NCBI GenBank assembly: GCA_033296885.1
Contig: MU863912.1
Location: 1-64,000, forward strand
Length of the DNA: 64,000 nucleotides
DNA from: Triangularia verruculosa
Taxonomy: Eukaryota; Ascomycota; Sordariomycetes; Sordariales; Podosporaceae
Reading direction: 5' to 3'
Of the stretch, positions 56,921 through 64,000 are shown piece after piece (the stretch's first letter is position 1; the number at the start of each line of letters is the position of its first letter). The position numbers were made by a program, and so were the translations under genes. The notes beneath the pieces are model-generated. The model was not told the origin of the DNA, ran no database searches, and saw nothing but the letters and a program-made list of their open reading frames with translations.

Positions 56921-56977
56921 AGTCAATGTAGATTACGGTGAAAATAAAACCATTTGACAGTGAAAATAAAGATTCTG
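56921..56977. repeat. right terminal inverted repeat
   Basis: 57 bp, mirror of 52708-52764. Confidence 0.9.
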
Positions 56978-56986
56978 ACGTAGAAA

Positions 56987-57492
56987 GCATAAACATGAGA
57001 TCGGTCAGCGAACAATAAGTCGCATTAGCTAAGCAAAGTAGTTTTTTGTGAGGCTAAGTAGCAGTACTTTTCTACTTTAGGGCTAGCTTAGTATTTAGCC
57101 GCCTATATGTGCACGGGCTCATTTCAGTAGCCTGAGAGGCTAATGTAGGCCCTAAAAATCCTTATTTAGTCAAGTTGCTGGCTTATGCAAAACAACAACG
57201 ACGTGCTACTCGGCGGTATCTTCAAACATCTGCCTCAAGCTGTTTGCTGCCTTCAAACCTGTGCGGGAGCTCAGTACTTACGATACCAAGCCTCTAGCTG
57301 GCTAGTTGCCGCTTTTAATTACTGCGATTGCGACACAACCACCCGACTCTTTCAGCCCTCTACGTAGTGGCGTACCTTACCCCAGCTCCCCAGCTCGCAG
57401 CTTGCGTAGGTAGCCTGCATCAGGGCACTTTTCCACCCCCGCCTATCAGGCTGGCATTGCGTTGGTAAGGCAGCCTACCACAGGCTCAAGAA
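56987..57492. other. intergenic region right of the RIP-degraded element
   Basis: 506 bp of normal composition; promoter and leader of the zinc-finger gene. No other gene supported. Confidence 0.5.
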
Positions 57493-60400
57493 ATGTCGGG
57501 CCAAACGCCCCAAACATTTGCAGAACTGGCTGCAAGTGGCTCAATAGGGGGCTGGCCATTTGGCAGACGCGACAACAGCGCGTCCAGTGCCACCCCAGCT
57601 AAAGAGGACCCCACCCCGCCCGCCGGTTTGGATCCGGACCTTCCTCGGGTAACCAGCGACCTTTTGCCGCCTCGAGTCGCAACAGAGAGCCCAGCAGGAC
57701 AAACGAAAAGCACAAAGTACTCTACTGAAGATGAAAGGAGAAAGGCTATCAGCGAAGCTCTAAAGAGACGACATGCTTCCGCCGCCAACGACCCGAGCCA
57801 TGGCCGGAACAAAAGAGTCCAGACGGCCAACTTCCAGGGCTCGCTGCTGTCCCTTCCTCCACAGTCAGGCGGCCCGACTACTCAGCGCCAATCCCGTCCT
57901 GAAGAATCTGCCTCAACATCGTCCGAGTCTGACAGTTCTGATGTTGAGATGATGGACCAATTGCCCCTTGTTCTTCCCGACGACAGTAACGATGGTGACT
58001 GGGAAGAAGGGTCGCAAAGGAGTGATGCTTCTGTCGACGACCTCCCCGACAGCCAGCTTCAGACCGAAGCTACTGAAGTGGCTGCTACTGTGGCCCGCCG
58101 CGCCCTTACGAACACACCTTCTGGGCGTCCTTACCTGAGGTGGAAGGGCGAGGCAATGCACGGAGCGCTGATTCCAGACGAATATGAGTGGTCCCCTGCC
58201 CTTCCGGGCTTCCCCTGGTGAGTCTCTGGGATGCTAGCCTAGAAGCCGCCCTTACTAATATTGTAGGATCTGTCCAGTTCGATCTTGCCGTAAGCTCTTT
58301 CCTGGCATCAAGCAATTGGGTGGCCATTTTGTGGTAAGTCAGGCCTGCATTATTGTTAGACTAGAGCGCTCACAGGCTGCCACAGCGTCAACATCGGGGT
58401 TGTCTGTTTCATGACAACATGGACGGAACTCTGTCACTACGTGGAACATACGCCAAACTACGGGACGGTGAGGGCGCGCCTGCGGATGGCATACCAAAGC
58501 CGGGAACTGTTATCTCGATAGGAGCTCTGGACCCAACCGAGCCTCCTATGGCCGCCCCCTCGTTACCGGAACAAGGACGACATCATCTTGGCACCAACCA
58601 ATCCTACTCGGAAAATGGAAGCGAGCATAGTGCTGCTCAAAGTCCTGCCCCCACTCTTGCCAAAGTAAGCACACAACCTCATTTTGGTCCTCCCCTCCCC
58701 GGTGACCCCGAAGGCTTGTGGAAGTCCCTCCAGCCCTACCTCACCAACTTCAAAGGCCCAGAGCCTCCTGATGGAGGGTATGTCAAGGCGCTGCTCTCTC
58801 TGCCTAGGCTGCGAGATTTCGACTGGAATCACTCGCGACTGCGGACAAACCCATTCATGGATTCCAAATCCCGAGATATCTCTAGCCTCATCCTGCACGT
58901 TACAGGAGAGTCTGCTCCCAAACCATGCGACAGATGTGCGAGTGGCAAAGGGCTGTTTAATTCATGCGTCATGATCTCACCACGAGCGCCCCAGGACGTT
59001 GTCAGATCTGTCATTGGTTGCGCCAATTGCTTTTACCACTATGGGCAGACTTACTGCTCTTTAAAATATTGGGGAAGGGAGAGAGCAAACAAGATATTGG
59101 GTGATTGGAAGCGGCCACAAGGGCTGGACTGGGATCCAACATGGGAAGAAGTGTCAACAATGGACGATGTACCTAAGAAAGGTGACGGTTCACTAATCAT
59201 CGGCGATGCGCAGGCTTCGTCATTTATGCCATCTGCCGATAGCGGGTTCGAGTTGGCTGAACCTGGGAGGAAATACACGGAGTGGCCAGGTACGCATCCT
59301 CGATGTATCAAGAAAATCCGAGCTAATGAGATCCCAAAAGAGGAGGGGGGTCCTAGGTCGGTATACGGGGTGTTGATACCCGCTGGGTATACCATGAGCC
59401 GTGTTCAGGGAGAGAAGCCATTCCGTTGTCCAGTCAGAAACTGCCCAAAGGGATGTGGGAAGCTGAACGACTTGGGGTTTCATTTTATAGTAGGTTCTAG
59501 GCTGGAGCGGTCGTCGTGGAGCACGGCATACTGACATTCGGTTCTTCCAGCGCGGTCATTATGCCAGCTACCTCAGGGACAGGGGAGACGGAAGCTTCGA
59601 TGTCGTTGGCGAGTATGCGCCCAAACGTGGGAACATTGTCAGGAGCGGCAAGATCGTCAACCCAGGCCCTCCCATTGTTGTGGCGCGAACTCGGCCCGAC
59701 GGTTCTACCGAGTGGGTACCTAACTGGGAAAATATGAAGCGTCTGTCGCAGGACAACGATGTCACTGCTGCCATTCCTGACAAGACATCTGACGTGCCCA
59801 TGGACGACGAAGTACCAGCCGACGCTGTGTCGAATTCGACGCCTGATATGACGCCCGGTATGGTCCAGGGCTCCGGAGTGCCTGCAGAAGCGGTCCCGGT
59901 TTGGCCACAAAGTACATGGGGCCAGATGGAGGTAAAGCCAGAGCACGTTCAGGCGGCGCAACGTCTGTGGCACCAAAAAGTGCTACCCGCCCTTCCTGGT
60001 GCCCCCAGTGTTCCGCAACAAACCGTCGTCGTTGAACTTCTCCAGTGGAAACAACAGCGAGAGCTTCATCCAAGACCAAACACAGTGACGAATGAGCTCC
60101 ACGGCGTCAAAGTTCGGGAAATTGTTGCCACCGTCATACAGCTAATTGGTGATGAAGCTCGTGGATCCGATGTTTGTACAAAATGCCGGGGCGGATCTGG
60201 TAGATGGCGCGAGTGTGTTATTGTTCCACCGGTGGCAAGGCTCGAGACCCAAAGCCTTTGGCCTGCTTGTGCTAGCTGTACCTTCACGGGCGCAATGGGC
60301 CAGTGTTCTGTGAGCAGGCCAAAAGTGCCACTTGAGGTTGATCACAACAAGCCTAGGTGGCATACTGGCATGAAGCTGCAAGACTTCTTTGGAACCTCGA

Positions 60401-61366
60401 CGGTGGCAGAACCGACCATAAAGGGAACGTATTTTAAATGGAAACACATACACCTGGAGCCGCCTGCGCAGAATGCTCGCCATCCTCCTCCCCAGGAGAC
60501 TCGCCATACTCCGCAGGATATGCAGCATCATTTTCCGCGGGACTCGCGCTTTCACCTTTCGCAGGACATGCGCTATCATCCTCCGCAGGACACCTTGGCG
60601 AATACCAGACCCCAAATCATGGCGGATGTGGCTGGTCTGGAGCAGACAGAAGAGGGTCCGTCAACCCGGTACCAGCTGAGAACCAGGTCGGCTGCGACGG
60701 GTTATGTTTACACACAGCCGCCGCCACAACCTTCTGAAGCTCTACCTGTCGCTGAACAACCCGCTTCGGATGTTGAAAAGCACCCTGTTCCAGAACAAGC
60801 TCCACAGGAAGAAGCTGTGCAGAAGCCAACACCGACTGTGGCGGAGCAGCAGCAGCAGCAGCAACAGCCACCAGCCAGCCTGATCTCGAAAGGAGAGGCC
60901 CCAGACGGTGCTGTGGCCGCCAGTGGCTTGGTTATCCCGGAGGCGGTGTTGGAGATGGAAGAGTGGGAGGTGGCCCCAGGGCGGATCCGGGAACAGGATC
61001 CAAGCCCTGAAAGTAAGTCTCGTCGTCGATTTCCTGAAAAAATTCATGCTAATTCCAGTGGTAGCCATTGCCTTCTCCAAGTCATACCTCTCCAGCGCTC
61101 ACGCCGTCGATGTCCATGAAGACGTCGCCTTCCGAGTCGATACCATCAAGAGCGGCCATAGCTTCAAGATTGAAGCCGATTCACACCAGTTACGGCTCTG
61201 CTCGCTGGCATCAGGAAAGCTGCGGGTCAAGATAGGTGACGAGCCCGAGTTTGTGATTGGACCGCATGGGATGTTCAAGATCAAGGCTGGGTCGTCGTGC
61301 AATGTGTCGAATAGGATGTACATTGATGCTATTTTGCATAGTACGGTGTTGAATGGGTTTGTCTAG
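57493..61366 (+). CDS. duplicated C2H2-finger/DUF3716-like protein with CENP-C-cupin-like C-terminus
   Basis: Five exons (57493-58217, 58267-58333, 58386-59489, 59551-61012, 61059-61366), 3,666 nt, 1,221 aa; the model closes exactly in frame. Modules: finger 1 at about 243-265 (ICPVRSCRKLFPGIKQLGGH then FVRQH); cysteine module 1 at about 444-490 (CDRCASGKGLFNSC and CANCFYHYGQTYCS); finger 2 at about 609-635 (FRCPVRNCPKGCGKL then FHFIRGHY); cysteine module 2 at about 837-885 (CTKCRGGSGRWREC and CASCTFTGAMGQCS). The cysteine modules fit the fungal DUF3716 pattern. After a poly-Gln stretch the last ~100 residues contain LRLCSLASGKLRV, IGPHGMFKIKAG and NRMYIDAILHST, resembling the cupin of CENP-C/Mif2. 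Exons 2-3 must be joined at the cacag acceptor at 58385 to avoid a stop. Nuclear DNA-binding is an inference. Confidence 0.85.
60847..60870 (+). repeat. CAG run coding for glutamine
   Basis: cagcagcagcagcagcag followed by caacag, a run of about eight glutamines in the linker before the C-terminal cupin-like part. Confidence 0.9.
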
Positions 61367-62712
61367 ATGGTGGGTCAGCTGCATTGATTTTAGCTTGGTA
61401 ACGGAAGTCTTGGGGGAACACACATAAGCATAGTATTTTTCTTTCTGGGTTTAGATTTGGAGGCACTGGTTTTATTTTATCAGCGTGTGTGGAAGGAAAA
61501 CTGTAAGTTGGTGGTAGCTACATGCATGTGTATAAGTCAACTGGTAGAACAATGTAATATTATGCTCAGCACAGAGGCTTCACAACCTGGAAGCTAATTA
61601 TCATAGGCCAGCAATCTGATGAGCCAATACCAGGTGCACTTTCCCGTTGTCTTAACGTCCGCCGTACGCAATGTACCGTAAGCTTGAGACCCCTGTTGTC
61701 CAAGCATTCCTTTTTTGCTGCCTGAGCATTGCATTTCTGTCATGTGAACATGCAGCCACACATTCGAAAGAGGTGAGTGCTCAACCAACCGTCTTGGTAT
61801 AATCCTTTCGGGAACCTGAAAATAAAGACTAACCCATCGCAGGTTCTGCTCCGTTGATCATCACTGATATACCCTTTTGCGGCAATGCTCGAAACACCTC
61901 ATGATGCCAGCTGGCTCTTGTCCACACTGCCGATATCGCGACATCGGCCCAAGTTCCGTGAACCTTGCTATTCGGTGTGATACACTGCGTCTCAATTTTC
62001 AAAACCATCTGTGGGTGGCTGTTGAGCACGGCCCCGATTTGGGAAGCGTCGAATCAAGTCACCAACCGTTACACGACGTGCATCCGGCCATCGTTTCTGA
62101 TCGATCCCGCTGCCATGTCATTGGGTGACCACCCCCCTTGTAGCCAATGGATGGCTGAAGACGTGTCCCGACCGGTTACGCCTCACTGTGTTGGGAGTGC
62201 ATATGCACAGCCAGCTTGGCGATTGCAACCTTAACTCGTTGTCTTCTCGTGCCTTCGTCCAAACCAGTGTCAGCGTTTTCCTCATTGGGCCACTCGTTTA
62301 TGAATGCCTGGGATTCCCACCGGGCTCACGACCACGGTTCACGTGGAAAGAGGCGGCATGGCAAGAGTCATAACCGAATATACCCGTGCGGCGGTTGATA
62401 ACCGTGCCGCAAATCACAGCTCGGCGGTATCTTTGCTAGGGGAGCTCTTGTGGCACGACGGGAGGATGGTGTGGATGTTTGGGCTTTTTGTTCTCGATGG
62501 TTGGCTGGAAGTGTACCGGGCAAGCCACTGTGATGTGAGATATCGGGCGACGGGAGATCAGTGTGACGCTTTGGCCGTGTCACTCTTGTGACGGGACTGA
62601 GTTGCAAAATGGCTAGCTTGTGCGCAGAGTATAAGAGCTTGGTCTTCTTGACACTGATGAGCTTCATCTATCAGTCTTCTAACCCCAGGTCTCGGAAGCA
62701 TCATCACCCAAC
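61367..62712. other. intergenic region
   Basis: 1.35 kb without a supported gene; promoter of the monooxygenase lies at its right end. Confidence 0.5.
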
Positions 62713-63994
62713 ATGACGGCGAACCAAGAGCCAGCTGCGGCATATACCCAGTTCGCCTGCATCGGCGCGGGTTTCTCAGGCATCGGCCTCGGTGCTACCC
62801 TCAAGCTCAAGCACAACATCACCGACGTCCGCATATTCGAACGTGAACCTGAGCTCGGCGGTACCTGGCATCTTAACCAATACCCAGGCGCCGCCTGCGA
62901 TGTCCCGTCCTCCCTCTACACCTTCTCCTTCGCCCCCGAGCCAACGTGGACCTCCACCTCCCTTCCAAGCGCCCCCCAAATCCAATCTTACCTCGTCTCC
63001 GTCGCCACGAGGTACTCCCTTCTCCCATCAAGAATAACCTTCAACTCTTCGGTGCAAAAGTGCGAGTGGCTCCCTGCCCCGACCTCCCGATGGCGCCTCA
63101 CAATATTCGACACAACCACCAACACGGCCTTTCACCACGAATGCCAGTTCCTCTTCTCCGGCACAGGCGTCCTCTTCCACCCAAACACCTCCTCCTTTTA
63201 CTCCCTCCCCGGCTCCTCCTCGTTTTCCGGACCAGTGATGCACTCTGCCCGATGGGACCACAGCATCGACCTCCGCAACAAAAAAGTCATCCTCTTCGGC
63301 AACGGGTGCTCGGCCTCTCAGATCATCCCTGCGCTGCTCAACTCGAGCAACAATGCCGATATCGTCAAACCCTCGGGGAATATTGCCCAGCTGACGCAGT
63401 TTGTCCACTCAAAACACTACGTTATCCCTTCACTGGCAGACATGTTTCCTCTGTTTCTGCTCCGACCCCTTCCCCTTTCGGTGCAGCGGTGCTTGATCAT
63501 GATGGTGGGGGAGATGGACTTTGTACCGATGAGGCAGAACGCGCTCGCTCGGTTGATCAGGAGGCAGAAGAGCAAGGCGGTGAGGAAGTACATGGCCGAG
63601 ACGGCGCCGGGGAGGTACCATGATATTTTGATCCCGGAGTTTGAGTTTGGGTACAAGAGGAGGGTGTATGACCCGGGGTATCTGAAGAGCTTGCATGATG
63701 GGAGGATGGAGCTGACGGATGAGAGGGTTGTGGAGGTGCTGCCGGGGGGTGTGAAGACGGATAAAGGGAGGGTGGTGGAGGGGGATGTGATTGTTTTGGC
63801 GACGGGGTTTGAGACGAATAAGTTTCTGGAGGGGATCGAGGTGGTGGGGAGGGATGGGGAACGGCTGGGGGAGCATTGGGGGGAGGTGGGGGAGACAGAT
63901 GGGGAGAGTTTGGATGGGAAGGGGGAGAGGAGGGGGGTGGGGGCTTATGAGACGACGGCGATGGGGGGGTTTCCGAATTTTTTCATGTTGGCTG
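62713..63994 (+). CDS. Baeyer-Villiger-type flavin monooxygenase (partial, runs off the window)
   Basis: From MTANQEPAAAYTQFACIGAG (62713) an open frame continues to a gtgagt donor at 63995, so exon 1 is complete or nearly so and the rest lies outside. FAD-binding Rossmann motif GAGFSGIG at about residues 18-25, GGTWHLNQYPGAACDVPS at about 54-71, the Baeyer-Villiger fingerprint FSGPVMHSARWD at about 170-181 (F-x-G-x3-H-x3-W), an NADPH motif GNGCSASQ at about 197 and ATGFETN at about 363. In this family NADPH and O2 insert oxygen into ketones or act on steroids and secondary metabolites. The first half uses C-ending codons and the second half from about 63,500 is much richer in G, an odd internal shift. 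No gene cluster is visible around it. Confidence 0.9.
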
Positions 63995-64000
63995 GTGAGT

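Larger units (their letters stand above)
52708..56977. mobile_element. 4.27-kb RIP-degraded DNA transposon, possible Mutator-like (MULE)
   Basis: Bounded by 57-bp inverted repeats (52708-52764 and 56921-56977) containing TATTTTCACTGTC and TTATTTTCACCGTAATC; the arms differ at only about six positions, mostly C/T and A/G. A 9-bp direct duplication flanks it: ACGCAGAAG (52699-52707) and ACGTAGAAA (56978-56986), differing by two transitions of the RIP type. The interior from about 52,790 to about 56,910 is almost pure A/T with TA-rich words; no reading frame survives, so the family cannot be shown by protein. A 9-bp duplication and long inverted repeats are typical of Mutator-like elements. It contains the nested solo LTR; without it the element would be about 3.63 kb. 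Confidence 0.82.

Noticed and set aside
57185..57367. 60-codon frame upstream of the zinc-finger gene
   Set aside because: Short, no motif, within the presumed promoter.

Overview
The window is nuclear DNA of a filamentous ascomycete, most likely a Sordariomycete and probably of the order Sordariales. The evidence is short (about 45-80 bp) GT..AG introns with CTAAC-like branch sites in most genes, a tRNA-Ile(AAU) with a fungal-type intron after the anticodon, gene content typical of Pezizomycotina (an Mtr-type permease, DDB1, Rieske protein, a Bir1-like BIR protein, DUF3716-type cysteine-rich domains), and very AT-rich blocks with sharp edges that look like repeat-induced point mutation (RIP). 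The species cannot be named from the sequence alone.

Positions 1-48,500 are ordinary gene-rich euchromatin, mostly housekeeping. In order they hold a GABA/choline-type permease, a large protein with an ERCC4/XPF-like C-terminus, a Swt21/WRAP53-like WD40 protein, a PQ-loop membrane protein, an apple/PAN-like membrane protein, a degenerate HNH-like protein, an R3H protein, a very C-ending-codon-rich secreted protein, a RING protein, the Rieske subunit of complex III, DDB1, an ACC-synthase-like aminotransferase, a two-BIR-domain Bir1/survivin-like protein, an Mtr-like neutral amino-acid permease, tRNA-Ile, an M3 oligopeptidase, a myosin-light-chain-like EF-hand protein, a CoA-binding protein and a fungal repeat protein. 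The last is interrupted by a 98-N assembly gap inside a 117-bp tandem repeat.

Positions 48,700-57,000 form a transposon island with three identifiable insertions. A Fot1/pogo-type DNA transposon (48,737-50,597) has 46-bp inverted repeats, TA duplications, intact ends and a RIP-mutated middle. A 4.27-kb DNA element (52,708-56,977) has 57-bp inverted repeats and a near-perfect 9-bp duplication, and its interior is almost completely RIP-degraded. A 635-bp solo LTR with an exact 5-bp duplication is nested inside the second element and is itself hardly mutated. A secreted beta-helix protein gene sits intact and GC-rich between the two DNA elements.

Positions 57,493-64,000 carry a large five-exon gene with an internally duplicated architecture (C2H2-like finger plus DUF3716-like module, twice, then a CENP-C-cupin-like C-terminus), and a flavin monooxygenase of Baeyer-Villiger type that runs off the right edge. 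All exon-intron models were drawn by eye from reading frame, splice consensus and protein continuity. For the models whose arithmetic was checked, the coding lengths are multiples of three, except the gap-containing gene, where the deviation is informative.
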